Below, one piece after another: positions 1 to 8,514 of a stretch of DNA of 64,000 nucleotides. Below the pieces are notes generated by a model. The model ran no database searches. It was not told the DNA's origin and saw only the letters and a list, made by a program, of their open reading frames with translations. The position numbers and the translations under genes were made by a program. Position 1 is the stretch's first letter, and every line of letters begins with the position of its first letter. The stretch covers positions 18,117-82,116 of the forward strand of contig DIHL01000041.1 in the NCBI GenBank assembly GCA_002420145.1. Direction: 5' to 3'. This DNA is from Bacteroidetes bacterium UBA5697. GTDB taxonomy: Bacteria > Bacteroidota > Bacteroidia > B-17B0 > Aurantibacillaceae.

Positions 1-725
1 TTAGTATGAATGAAAATAATCCGGTGATTATTGAACATTGTAAAAAAGGTGGTATCGCTGCTATATACGAAAACGGATTTATCACGATTAAAAAAGGAGA
101 TTGGAAATTTAGAGTTCAAAAAGTAACAAGCGTGCCTTTAACCTTTGGTGGACGTGTTTCCTTTATGATTCAAAATGTATTAGCGGCTACTTTAGCAGCT
201 TATGTATATGGTTTTGCTACCGAAGATATTGCAACGAGTTTAGAAACATTTATTCCTTCGGCAGCACAAACGCCAGGTCGTATGAATATTTTTGATTTTA
301 AAGATTATAAAGTAATGATTGACTTTGCACATAACCCTGACGGATTTAATGGAATCAAAGAATTTTTAACAACCATTGAATCTACTTCTAAAATTGGAAT
401 TATCACAGGTACAGGCGATAGACGAGATGATGACATTAGAGCGATGGGAAGAATCTCTGCAGAGATGTTTGATCATATCATTATTCGTCAGGATAAATTT
501 TTACGTGGCCGACAAGCAGAAGAAATTGTAAGATTATTAGTAGAAGGAATTCAACAAGTAAGCCCAATGACGTCATACGAATATGTGCCTAAAGAAATTG
601 AAGCTTTAAATCATGCCTTCAGTATTGCTAAACCAGGTTCTTTTATTGTAGCTTTAAGCGACGTAATTGATAATGCGATTGAAGTGGTGCATTCTTATTT
701 AGATAAGGAAAGAGAAGGGAAATAA
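1..725 (+). CDS. cphA: Cyanophycin synthetase, C-terminal part (cut by window start)
   Basis: The reading frame is open to the window edge, so this is only the last 240 or so residues of a protein that is normally about 870 long. What is visible is the C-terminal Mur-ligase-like half: PGRMNIF followed by the DFAHNPDGF segment is the hallmark of the Mur ligase C-terminal domain, and GTGDRRDDDIRAMGR follows as in CphA. The enzyme polymerises aspartate and arginine into the storage polymer cyanophycin, using ATP, in the cytoplasm. The ATG at position 6 is internal, not a start. The ATP-grasp half lies outside the window, so the call rests on the C-terminal domain alone; another Mur-ligase-domain amide ligase is the alternative. 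Confidence 0.85.
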   Translation, partial: SMNENNPVIIEHCKKGGIAAIYENGFITIKKGDWKFRVQKVTSVPLTFGGRVSFMIQNVLAATLAAYVYGFATEDIATSLETFIPSAAQTPGRMNIFDFKDYKVMIDFAHNPDGFNGIKEFLTTIESTSKIGIITGTGDRRDDDIRAMGRISAEMFDHIIIRQDKFLRGRQAEEIVRLLVEGIQQVSPMTSYEYVPKEIEALNHAFSIAKPGSFIVALSDVIDNAIEVVHSYLDKEREGK

Positions 726-734
726 GTATAGAGT

Positions 735-769
735 AAAAAAAGCCATCTGTTTTTTAGATGGCTTTTTTT
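735..769. terminator. Hairpin terminator between converging genes
   Basis: AAGCCATCT pairs with AGATGGCTT around a short T-rich loop, flanked by an A run on the left and a T run on the right, so it can end transcription from both sides: cphA on the plus strand and the lipoprotein gene on the minus strand. Confidence 0.8.
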
Positions 770-773
770 GTTA

Positions 774-1286
774 TTAATTACTTGTTAAAGTATCATTCAT
801 GAAATTTCCTAAAGGTTGTATCTTATTGTCATCAAAAGTTGCCCATTGAACAATTTTATTTTTTTTATCAATTGGAAAAAACATGAAAGTTTGATTTTCA
901 TAATGGATATTTGAAGCATTAAAAATTAATGTGTCTCCTTTTGAAAGGTAATTTTTCACATTAGATATAAGTGTTTTATCATCCATTCTGAAAATAATTG
1001 AAATTTGCGGTTCAGTTGAAATATCAATTGAAATGCTTTCATTTATGCTTTTGTCAAATTCCTATTTACCTTTTCTTTCTATAGCATATCTCCATTTACT
1101 ATTTTCACTGTATTTTTGAGTTTGTGTCTTTATGGCTTCAAACATTAAAGAAATTGATTCTCCATTTTCGTTTAATTTCTTTATTTCTTGCACTGTTTGA
1201 TTATCAGTTTTAAACCCATGAGAATTGTTATTATTACATGATGAAAAGAATAATGTAAGACATAAAAAAATAATTAATGTTTTCAT
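774..1286 (-). pseudogene. Lipoprotein gene interrupted by an in-frame amber codon
   Basis: Two short open stretches (1062-1286 and 774-986) lie in the same frame, and the codons between them contain no stop other than a single TAG at 1062-1064. Read through, they give one protein of about 170 residues: a type II signal peptide (MKTLIIFLCLTLFFSSC, lipid-modified Cys near residue 17), a charged linker, then a C-terminal region with alternating hydrophobic residues ending NDTLTSN. The ATG at 1286 is preferred over upstream in-frame ATGs because the lipoprotein signal begins there; it lies 4 bases after the M3 peptidase stop, suggesting co-transcription. I do not recognise the family. It is probably a recent nonsense mutation; a sequencing error or two separately translated pieces are possible. 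Confidence 0.7.
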
Positions 1287-1290
1287 TTGC

Positions 1291-2982
1291 TTACAATTTC
1301 TCATACTCACTCTTCACAAAATCTGCTAACTCTTTTACATAAGCAGGCGAGAAATCAAATTTGATTCCAGCTGCTGCATACAATTCAGGAATTGTTTTTA
1401 AATATCCTAATGACAAGGCTTTTTTGTAATTAGCTAAAGCTTGTTTTGGATTTTGTTTGTAGCTGCGCCACATCGCAATAGCTCCTAATTGCGCCATACC
1501 ATATTCAATATAATAAAATGGTACTTCGTATAAATGCAATTGTGCTTGCCAAGAGCGTTGTAAATTATTTTCTAATCCTGTATAATCAACCACACCTGTT
1601 CCAAAGTCTTTACTAATTTGCATCCAATACGCATAACGTTCTTCTAATGTGTGTTTTGGGTTGGTATAAATCCAATGCTGAAATTTATCAATGGATGCAA
1701 TCCAAGGTAAACCTTTTAATACATCATTTAATTGTTCTTTCTTGGCGCGTTTTAAATCTTCTGGATTTGGAAAGAAAGGTTCCCAGTGTTCCATACTAAT
1801 TAATTCCATGCTCATACTAGCCAATTCAGCTACTTCGCTTGGTGTACTTTTAAATTCAGTTAACTCTAAGTCTGCCGCTAAAAACGCATGCACGGCATGC
1901 CCACCTTCGTGAACCATCGTTACCATATCGCGGTGTAAACCAACGGCATTCATAAAAATAAAGGGTACATCGGTTTCCATTAATGGATAATTGTAACCAC
2001 CTGGTGCTTTCCCAATACGTGATTCTAAATCCAAACGTTTCATCTCTTGCATAGTCGTAATGCATTCTGCAAAATAGGGGTCGATGGTATTAAAACAAGC
2101 AATGGTTTTTTCTGCTAAATCAGCACCCGTTGTAAAAGGCTTCAAAGGTTCTTTACCTTCTGCATCTACTTCTTTATCCCAAGGTCTGTAAACATCTAAT
2201 TTTAAAGCATCTTTACGAGTTTGTTCGTTTTGTTTCACTAATGGAACAATATGTTGTTGTATGGCGTCCTGAAAATTATAACAGTCTTGCACACTGTAGT
2301 CAAAACGACCTAACTCTTCGTGTTTATAATCTCTATAATTTTTAAACCCTGTGTTTAAAGCCACTTGATGACGTAACGCAATTAATTCATCATACAGTTT
2401 ATTTAATTCTGTTTCATCTTCAGCTCTACGAGCTTGTATTTGATGATAAATGCTTTCGCGTAAAGCTCTGTCATTACTTTTAAAATAAGTCGTTGCTTTT
2501 TGTAAAGTAATTTCTTCTTTATTGTATGTAATAGTTTGTGCAGCGGAAATATTTCCATACTCCTGTTCCTTTTGACGTAGCTCTGTATTTAAAGCAATGT
2601 TTTCTTCGCGGTATAGTTCAATGCTTTTTTTAACCCCACGCACATAAACGAAGTAGGTGTCTTTTTCTAATTGATCAACAAAAGGGCAATCAATCAATTT
2701 TTTATTTAAATCATTGCTGTATGGAGAAATGTGCGGTTCAATTTCTGTTACAAAATAATTAAACGATTCCTGCAATTCTTCGTTTTGCGTATTGCAAGTC
2801 ATTTTGATATAACGCCAGGCGCCGTCTTCATTTAAAACAGCTTCTAATTCACTATGGTCGCGCATCCATTGTTTTAAATCAGCAACCGAATGAATGTTTC
2901 TGTTTTTTAATTCTTCAAATAATGGTTTTAGGTTTTCCCAATTGCTAATTCTAAAATCTTTTGAAATATAATGACGGTTCAT
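1291..2982 (-). CDS. M3 family oligoendopeptidase (zinc metallopeptidase)
   Basis: This 563-residue protein is a thimet-oligopeptidase/PepF-type zinc peptidase that cuts short peptides in the cytoplasm. The zinc motif HEGGH is at residues 358-362 and the third ligand should be a Glu in the PSEVAELASMSMEL segment at about 381-394. No signal peptide is seen. The length fits the M3B/PepF-like group of 560-600 residues. The gene precedes the broken lipoprotein gene on the same strand with a 4-base gap. Its 5' side faces a 300-base spacer filled with a palindromic repeat element, so it probably has its own promoter. The family assignment is firm, the exact substrate range is unknown. Confidence 0.9.
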   Translation of the reverse strand: MNRHYISKDFRISNWENLKPLFEELKNRNIHSVADLKQWMRDHSELEAVLNEDGAWRYIKMTCNTQNEELQESFNYFVTEIEPHISPYSNDLNKKLIDCPFVDQLEKDTYFVYVRGVKKSIELYREENIALNTELRQKEQEYGNISAAQTITYNKEEITLQKATTYFKSNDRALRESIYHQIQARRAEDETELNKLYDELIALRHQVALNTGFKNYRDYKHEELGRFDYSVQDCYNFQDAIQQHIVPLVKQNEQTRKDALKLDVYRPWDKEVDAEGKEPLKPFTTGADLAEKTIACFNTIDPYFAECITTMQEMKRLDLESRIGKAPGGYNYPLMETDVPFIFMNAVGLHRDMVTMVHEGGHAVHAFLAADLELTEFKSTPSEVAELASMSMELISMEHWEPFFPNPEDLKRAKKEQLNDVLKGLPWIASIDKFQHWIYTNPKHTLEERYAYWMQISKDFGTGVVDYTGLENNLQRSWQAQLHLYEVPFYYIEYGMAQLGAIAMWRSYKQNPKQALANYKKALSLGYLKTIPELYAAAGIKFDFSPAYVKELADFVKSEYEKL

Positions 2983-3058
2983 GATGTTCTTTTTTATGGA
3001 TTGAAGGTAAAGGTTTTTGGTTAAATTAGAATAGGTTGAAGTAAAGATATATCTATAT

Positions 3059-3227
3059 CGTCCCTACGGGACTTTATTTCAATTTGATTGAGACGATTGT
3101 TACCCATATTTAATCCCTACGGGATTCTGTGATTCTTTTATGTTTTGCGATAGCGTTGTTCCATAGGGACAAAATATTTGTAGAAACAAAAATAACATGA
3201 ATGTGTTTTTAAGTCCCGTAGGGACGA
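3059..3227. repeat. Palindromic intergenic repeat element (MITE/REP-like)
   Basis: Four short palindromes share the core TCCCTACGGGA: GTCCCTACGGGAC at 3060-3072, AATCCCTACGGGATT at 3112-3126, a slightly diverged inverted copy at 3158-3170, and GTCCCGTAGGGAC at 3213-3225. The outer two extend to a 16-base inverted repeat (CGTCCCTACGGGACTT), giving a unit of about 168 bases. It holds no credible gene. Elements of this look are scattered through intergenic regions of Bacteroidota genomes (general knowledge); mobilisation by a REP-associated transposase is an inference. Confidence 0.7.
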
Positions 3228-3253
3228 CATTATGCAATTCTTTTGAAATAAAA

Positions 3254-3279
3254 AAAGCCCTCTCTTTCGAAAGGGCTTT
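3254..3279 (-). terminator. Terminator of the DUF5606 gene
   Basis: AAAGCCCT pairs with AGGGCTTT, and the A run on its left reads as a U run on the minus strand, 20 bases after the DUF5606 stop codon. Confidence 0.8.
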
Positions 3280-3299
3280 CAATATATAACAGTAAGCAA

Positions 3300-3848
3300 T
3301 TAAGCCACGCCAGTTTTTCTAACACCAGCTGTTTTTTTAACACCTGTGCTTGTTTTTGCTTTAGTCGTATCTTTAGTAGCTGTTTTTTTAACGGCTGCTT
3401 TTTTCTCAGTAGCTGCTTTCACAATTTTCTTTTCAGCTGATTCTTCTTTTGTTTCTGCTTCTTTCACTTTTAAGTTTCCAGAAGTTTGCAAAGCATTGTA
3501 CCAGTTAAATAATTTACGCATATTACTTGTATAAACACGCTCTTTATCATAATCAGGTAAAACTGCTGCAAAGTAAGCAACAACCGTTTTGTCGTCAGCT
3601 TTCGCATCAATACAAGCTCCACCTTTTTCTTTATCAAAAATAGATTTCATTATTTCTGCCACTGGCTTATCTTCTCCAGTAGTAAACATACTAATGTCTT
3701 CTAATGAGCTTACTTTTGCAGTAGAGCTAATAGAAGTACGTTTTTTGTCAGCTAATCCTTCTACAATAATTCCGTTTTTAGATTGAGCAACCACTTTATA
3801 TAATCCTGGTTGTCCGCTAATGGCAATAATTCCTGTTAAATCAATCAT
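3300..3848 (-). CDS. DUF5606 domain protein with Lys/Ala-rich tail
   Basis: The first 130 or so residues (MIDLTGIIAISGQPGLYKVV, then NMRKLFNWYNAL near residue 110-121) match the DUF5606 family, a small conserved protein found across Bacteroidota with no established biochemical role. Residues from about 130 on form a low-complexity basic tail rich in Lys, Ala and Thr, with repeated KKTA-type units, reminiscent of histone-H1-like or nucleic-acid-binding tails. There is no signal peptide, so it is cytoplasmic. It stands alone, with its own terminator downstream and a 620-base spacer upstream. The domain call is confident; nucleic-acid binding is only inferred from the tail. Confidence 0.85.
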   Translation of the reverse strand: MIDLTGIIAISGQPGLYKVVAQSKNGIIVEGLADKKRTSISSTAKVSSLEDISMFTTGEDKPVAEIMKSIFDKEKGGACIDAKADDKTVVAYFAAVLPDYDKERVYTSNMRKLFNWYNALQTSGNLKVKEAETKEESAEKKIVKAATEKKAAVKKTATKDTTKAKTSTGVKKTAGVRKTGVA

Positions 3849-4472
3849 CGTTCGTTTTTAAAAATTTTAGATAACAAAAATAGCACTTTTTTAATATCTA
3901 CGCTATTTATGTTAAAATACTTTGCGAAACCTCTTTTGATTTTAACAATATTAGAGATTCATATTGTTGAGTTATTTTGCAAAACAAATCAGGAGTTGGT
4001 ATAAAATTAATTTCTACTTCATTTTTTACTTTTTCGTGTTTTTGTGTTTCAGACTACTTTACCTATTTAAAAGATTAAGCTCGTTTTTTAGAAGATTAAA
4101 TTTTTTTGAAGTTTTTTTGTAATCAAAAATGTGTTTCTAGTGTTTTTCCATTATAAAAAAAGGCTAATTCCCTTACTAGTAAAGACTTTTAAAAGCATAA
4201 TGAGTCATTTTTAGCCCTCCCTTAACAAAAAAATAAATACAACGAACAATTTTTTTTCACTTTTTTTTATAAATCTTTCAATTGCTTGATATATAAGCAA
4301 ATCGCTAGTTTATTAACGATGCCTGTTAATTTCCCGATGTTAAAAAAACAGCCGTAATGTTAATTTCATTTTCTAAAAATCCAATCATTTTTAATCAGAT
4401 TTGTAGAACGAATATTTAAACTAATACGCTTACTATTTTTATAATAATAAGCTTTAATATAAAGACCGATTT
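3849..4472. other. Long AT-rich spacer upstream of nrdB
   Basis: 624 bases with no convincing gene on either strand. It must hold the promoters of the DUF5606 gene (minus) and nrdB (plus). Visible structure: an inverted repeat TTGCTTGATATATAAGCAA at 4282-4300, and a pair GGCTAA (near 4163) and TTAGCC (near 4213) that could close a stem of about 50 bases. No exact TAnnTTTG box was found immediately before nrdB. Confidence 0.5.
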
Positions 4473-5444
4473 ATGACAGAACCAATACTAGCAGAAAACA
4501 AAGACCGCTTTGTTTTATTTCCAATCAAATACAATGATATTTGGGAATTTTATAAAAAATCAGAAGCAAGTTTTTGGACGGCCGAAGAAATTGACTTATC
4601 TAATGACGTAAGTGATTGGAATAATAAGTTAAATGACAACGAACGTCACTTTGTAAAACATGTGTTAGCATTTTTTGCTGCAAGTGATGGTATAGTTAAT
4701 GAGAACTTAGCGATTAACTTCTTAAACGAAGTTCAATACCCTGAGGCTCGTTGCTTTTATGGTTTCCAAATTATGATGGAGAACATCCACTCTGAAACCT
4801 ATTCTTTATTAATCGATACATATATTAAAGATCCAGTTGAAAAAGATAAATTATTACATGCGGTAGATACAGTACCATGTGTTGGTAAGAAAGCTGATTG
4901 GGCTTTACGTTGGATTGGTAACGGAAGTTTTGCAGAGCGTTTAATTGCCTTTGCAGCAGTTGAAGGAATTTTCTTCTCTGGTTCTTTCTGTTCAATATTC
5001 TGGTTAAAGAAACGTGGTTTAATGCCAGGCTTAAGTTTTAGTAACGAGTTAATTTCTCGTGATGAAGGCTTACACTGTGATTTTGCATGTTTATTATATA
5101 CTAACCATGTAAAAAATAAATTACCAAAAGAACAAGTAACTCAAATTATTACAGATGCTGTAGTGATTGAAAAAGAATTTGTGTCGGATGCAATTCCAGT
5201 ACGTTTAATTGGAATGAACTCTGACTTAATGTGTCAATACATCGAGTTTTGCGCTGATAGATTATTATTAGCATTAGGTTGCGATAAATTCTATAACGCT
5301 TCAAATCCATTTGATTTTATGGAGATGATTTCGTTACAGGGCAAAACAAATTTCTTCGAAAAACGTGTGGCTGAATACCAAAAATCTGGTGTGATGAACA
5401 ATAAAGAAGAAAATAACGTGTTTAATTTAGATGAAGATTTTTAG
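4473..5444 (+). CDS. nrdB: Ribonucleoside-diphosphate reductase, class Ia, beta (small) subunit
   Basis: A 323-residue R2 subunit that houses the diiron-tyrosyl radical needed by NrdA to make deoxynucleotides. The metal ligands can be placed by family pattern: Asp72 (ASDGIVNEN), Glu103 and His106 (IMMENIHSE), Glu164 (AAVEGIFF), Glu198 and His201 (SRDEGLHCD). The radical-bearing Tyr is Tyr110 (HSETY), in the eukaryote-like arrangement. The acidic C-terminus NLDEDF is the peptide that docks into the large subunit. nrdA follows 282 bases downstream on the same strand, so the order is B then A with an unusually long gap. All radical-site residues are present, so this is a canonical tyrosyl-radical enzyme rather than a Mn/Fe variant. 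Confidence 0.96.
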   Translation: MTEPILAENKDRFVLFPIKYNDIWEFYKKSEASFWTAEEIDLSNDVSDWNNKLNDNERHFVKHVLAFFAASDGIVNENLAINFLNEVQYPEARCFYGFQIMMENIHSETYSLLIDTYIKDPVEKDKLLHAVDTVPCVGKKADWALRWIGNGSFAERLIAFAAVEGIFFSGSFCSIFWLKKRGLMPGLSFSNELISRDEGLHCDFACLLYTNHVKNKLPKEQVTQIITDAVVIEKEFVSDAIPVRLIGMNSDLMCQYIEFCADRLLLALGCDKFYNASNPFDFMEMISLQGKTNFFEKRVAEYQKSGVMNNKEENNVFNLDEDF

Positions 5445-5464
5445 GTAAAAAATTCATCGGTTAA

Positions 5465-5524
5465 ATTCCCTAATTCGTATCTCATTGAAAATCATTGAAC
5501 AAGGTGCAAATCTTGTAAGGGAAT
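5465..5524 (+). ncRNA. Candidate structured RNA segment between nrdB and nrdA
   Basis: Within the 282-base nrdB-nrdA gap, ATTCCCT (5465-5471) pairs perfectly with AGGGAAT (5518-5524), enclosing a second stem ACAAG (5499-5503)/CTTGT (5512-5516) with loop GTGCAAAT. The direct repeat TCATTGAA occurs at 5482 and 5492. The rest of the gap is more G/C-rich than typical spacers here. I do not recognise a known RNA family. It may be a leader or processing element of nrdA, or chance pairing. Confidence 0.3.
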
Positions 5525-5726
5525 ACTAGCCTCCAGAAACACGTTCAGTAAATGTTAAATTTTTGTTGTGTCGCTTGCGGCCCAGCAAATAAAGGAAAGA
5601 AATAATTAACCGTCATTTTGTTAATATCAAGTGGTGGCGTAAGTAAAAAAAGACAATTATAGTTATAACTTGTTGTAACGAAAACGATACTCAAAAACTA
5701 AGTAAAACCAATTAAAACCAAAGGCA

Positions 5727-8138
5727 ATGTTTGTAATTAAAAGAGATGGCACTCAAGAGTCTGTGAAGTTTGATAAAATCACAGCACGCGTTCAAAAGCT
5801 TAGCTACGGCTTAGATGCAAATCATGTAGATCCAATTCAAGTAGCAAAAAAAGTAATCGATGGTGTGTATGATGGCGTTCACACAGTTGATTTAGATAAC
5901 TTAGCTGCTGAAACAGCTGCGTCGTTAACTACTAAACATCCTGATTATGCTTTATTAGCATCTCGTATTGCAGTAAGTAACTTGCATAAAAACACAATTA
6001 AATCATTCTCAAAAACAATTGAGATATTATATAATTATGTAGACCCAAAAACAAATCAAAAAGCATCATTAATTGCCGATGACGTTTATGAAATTGTAAT
6101 GAAGAATGCGCAATTATTAGATTCTTCTATTATTTACGATAGAGATTTTGGTTACGATTATTTTGGTTTTAAAACATTAGAGCGTTCTTATTTATTAAGA
6201 ACTCACGGTAAAGTTACTGAGCGTCCTCAACATATGTTAATGCGTGTATCAATTGGTATACACAAAGAAGATATTGCTTCTGCTATTGAGACTTACAACT
6301 TAATGAGCGAGCGTTGGTTTACACATGCAACTCCTACTTTATTTAATGCTGGTACGCCAAAACCACAAATGAGTTCTTGTTTCTTATTACAAGCAAAAGA
6401 TGATAGTATTGATGGAATTTACGATACATTAAAACAATGTGCTCGTATTTCTCAATCTGCTGGAGGTATTGGTTTAGCTATTCATAAAGTACGTGCTACT
6501 GGTTCTTATATTAAAGGAACTAACGGTACATCAAATGGTATTTTACCAATGTTAAAAGTATTCAACGAAACAGCTCGTTACGTTGATCAAGGTGGTGGAA
6601 AACGTAAAGGTTCTATCGCCGTTTACTTAGAGCCTTGGCATGCTGATATCTATGAGTTTTTAGATATTCGTAAAAACCATGGTAAAGAAGAAATGCGTGC
6701 GCGTGATTTATTTACAGCGTTATGGATTCCAGATTTATTCATGAAGCGTGTAGAAGCTGAAGGAACTTGGAGTTTAATGTGTCCTAACGAGTGCCCAGGA
6801 TTATATACATCTCACGGTGCAGAGTTTGAAGCATTATATACTAAATACGAAGAAGAAGGGAAATTCCGTAAACAAATTCCAGCACGTGAATTATGGGCAG
6901 CTATCATCGATTCTCAAATCGAAACTGGTAACCCATACATGTTATACAAAGATGCTTGTAACTTAAAATCAAATCAATCTCATTTAGGTACTATTCAATC
7001 ATCTAACTTATGTACGGAGATTGTTGAATACACTAGCCCTGATGAGGTTGCTGTTTGTAACTTAGCATCTATTGCATTACCTCGTTTTGTTGATGAGAAA
7101 GAAGGAACATTTGATCACCAAAAATTATTTGATGTTACTTATACCATCACTAAAAACTTAAATAAAGTAATTGATCGTAACTACTACCCAATTCCAGAGG
7201 CTCGCAATTCAAACATGCGTCACCGCCCAATTGGTTTAGGCGTGCAAGGTTTAGCAGATGCGTTTATTTTAATGCGTTTCCCTTTTGAAAGTGAAGAAGC
7301 TAAAAAATTAAATGCTGAAATTTTCGAAACGATTTATTACGCTTCAATGACAGCTTCAAAAGATTTAGCTATCAAAGAAGGATACTACGAATCTTATCCA
7401 GGTTCTCCATTATCAAAAGGCATTATGCAATTTGATATGTGGGGTGTAACACCAAGCCCACGTTGGGAATGGGATGTATTAAAAGAAGAAGTGAAAAAAC
7501 ATGGTGTACGTAACTCATTGTTATTAGCGCCAATGCCAACAGCTTCTACTTCTCAAATTTTAGGTAACAACGAATGTTTTGAACCATATACATCAAACAT
7601 TTATAGTCGTCGTGTATTATCAGGTGAGTTTGCCGTAGTAAACAAACATTTATTACGTGACTTAGTAAAATTAGGTATGTGGAATGATGCGTTGAAAAAC
7701 AAAATCATTGCAGCAAATGGTTCAGTACAAAACATTCCTGAAATTCCTCAAAACATTAAAGATATTTACAAAACAGTTTGGGAAATTAAACAACGTACTA
7801 TTATTGATATGGCGGCTGACCGTGGAGCGTACATCTGTCAATCTCAATCATTAAACTTGTTTATCCAAGACGCCAACTTTGCTAAATTATCTTCAGCACA
7901 TTTCTACGCTTGGAAAAAAGGATTAAAAACAGGTATGTACTACTTACGTACAAAAGCAGCAGCAGACGCTATTAAGTTTACAGTAGATCAAGCAGCTTTA
8001 TCTGTACCAGTATTAGGTAACGAAGATCAATTATTAGTAGAGCGCGGACAAGCTCACGTATTAAGCTACGAAGAGCAACAAGCACAATTATCTTGTTCAT
8101 TAGATAATCCAGATGCTTGCGAAGCTTGCGGATCTTAA
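5727..8138 (+). CDS. nrdA: Ribonucleoside-diphosphate reductase, class Ia, alpha (large) subunit
   Basis: The 803-residue catalytic subunit reduces ribonucleoside diphosphates. Residues 1-95 form an ATP-cone (VIKRDGTQESVKFDKI), the overall activity switch. The active site shows Cys218 (MSSCFLL) and Cys444 (VCNLASIAL) as the reducing pair, and Asn427, Cys429 and Glu431 (NLCTE) as the thiyl-radical triad. PMPTASTSQILGNNECFEPY is the conserved phosphate-binding region, and Tyr738-Tyr739 (MYYLRT) is the radical-transfer dyad. The tail ends in CEACGS, a CxxC that shuttles electrons from thioredoxin or glutaredoxin. Sequence style is eukaryote-like, as usual in Bacteroidota. It pairs with nrdB upstream. 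Confidence 0.96.
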   Translation: MFVIKRDGTQESVKFDKITARVQKLSYGLDANHVDPIQVAKKVIDGVYDGVHTVDLDNLAAETAASLTTKHPDYALLASRIAVSNLHKNTIKSFSKTIEILYNYVDPKTNQKASLIADDVYEIVMKNAQLLDSSIIYDRDFGYDYFGFKTLERSYLLRTHGKVTERPQHMLMRVSIGIHKEDIASAIETYNLMSERWFTHATPTLFNAGTPKPQMSSCFLLQAKDDSIDGIYDTLKQCARISQSAGGIGLAIHKVRATGSYIKGTNGTSNGILPMLKVFNETARYVDQGGGKRKGSIAVYLEPWHADIYEFLDIRKNHGKEEMRARDLFTALWIPDLFMKRVEAEGTWSLMCPNECPGLYTSHGAEFEALYTKYEEEGKFRKQIPARELWAAIIDSQIETGNPYMLYKDACNLKSNQSHLGTIQSSNLCTEIVEYTSPDEVAVCNLASIALPRFVDEKEGTFDHQKLFDVTYTITKNLNKVIDRNYYPIPEARNSNMRHRPIGLGVQGLADAFILMRFPFESEEAKKLNAEIFETIYYASMTASKDLAIKEGYYESYPGSPLSKGIMQFDMWGVTPSPRWEWDVLKEEVKKHGVRNSLLLAPMPTASTSQILGNNECFEPYTSNIYSRRVLSGEFAVVNKHLLRDLVKLGMWNDALKNKIIAANGSVQNIPEIPQNIKDIYKTVWEIKQRTIIDMAADRGAYICQSQSLNLFIQDANFAKLSSAHFYAWKKGLKTGMYYLRTKAAADAIKFTVDQAALSVPVLGNEDQLLVERGQAHVLSYEEQQAQLSCSLDNPDACEACGS

Positions 8139-8145
8139 ATAAATA

Positions 8146-8196
8146 GTGTCACTTCGAGTAATTCGACGCAAGGAGAATTGTATCGAGAAGCGACAC
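8146..8196. repeat. Imperfect inverted repeat after nrdA
   Basis: GTGTCACTTCGAG at 8146-8158 is mirrored by TCGAGAAGCGACAC at 8183-8196 with a few mismatches. It belongs to the same general style as the repeat at 37663-37718 and is probably a dispersed intergenic palindrome; a nearby GAGCTTGTCGAAGG stretch looks like part of the same kind of repeat. Confidence 0.45.
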
Positions 8197-8244
8197 AAAA
8201 GAAAATAACCCTTAAGATTCCTGAGCTTGTCGAAGGATAACCCT

Positions 8245-8284
8245 GAAAAAAGGCCTCTCTGAAATTTTTAGAGAGGCTTTTTTT
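8245..8284. terminator. Terminator of nrdA
   Basis: GCCTCTCT (8253-8260) pairs with AGAGAGGC (8270-8277) and is followed by a run of seven T. The A run on the left lets it also serve the converging XRE gene, which ends at 8287. Confidence 0.85.
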
Positions 8285-8286
8285 AT

Positions 8287-8511
8287 TTAAAAATTAAAGA
8301 AATCTGCAACTGTAACTCCCAAAGCATCTGCTAGTTCTTTTAGGTAAAAAGCAGTAGGGTTTGATTTTCCATTCTCAACACGTTCTATGCTTTGGGGTTC
8401 TTTGCCACATTCATAAGCTAAGTCACGTTGAGACCAGCCTTTTTTGAGGCGTAGTTCAACAATTCGTTTACCTAGTTTATTTAAATATGGTTGCTTTTTC
8501 ATGAGCAACAC
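8287..8511 (-). CDS. Small XRE-family transcriptional regulator
   Basis: A 74-residue protein that is little more than one helix-turn-helix domain: RIVELRLKKGWSQRDLAYECGKEPQSIERVENGKSNPTAFYLKELADALG is a textbook Cro/C1 HTH, with the recognition helix around PQSIERVENG. The start could be the first ATG (8511) or the fourth codon ATG (8502); the second gives MKKQPYLNKLGKR, a common start for this family. It is transcribed away from the HsdR-N-like gene at 8601, with 89 bases between them that contain a palindrome and a repeated half-site. Size and layout resemble restriction-modification controller (C) proteins. Autoregulation and control of the neighbour are inferred. Confidence 0.88.
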   Translation of the reverse strand: MLLMKKQPYLNKLGKRIVELRLKKGWSQRDLAYECGKEPQSIERVENGKSNPTAFYLKELADALGVTVADFFNF

Positions 8512-8514
8512 AAA

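Noticed and set aside
1062..1064. Programmed recoding of the TAG (pyrrolysine or suppressor)
   Set aside because: No pyl genes or special RNA structure nearby, and Bacteroidota are not known to use it; a nonsense mutation is simpler.
3100..3282. A 60-codon minus-strand open frame before the DUF5606 gene terminator
   Set aside because: It lies inside the palindromic repeat unit and overlaps the terminator; no signal, domain or codon pattern supports it.
4282..4300. NrdR box upstream of nrdB
   Set aside because: The inverted repeat lacks the ACAC...GTGT ends of NrdR boxes and only one copy is present; noted only as an inverted repeat.
5445..5726. Cobalamin riboswitch because of GGTGCAAATC and GGGAA words
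   Set aside because: In B12 riboswitches GGGAA precedes GGTG...AATCC; here the order is reversed and no B12 box follows.
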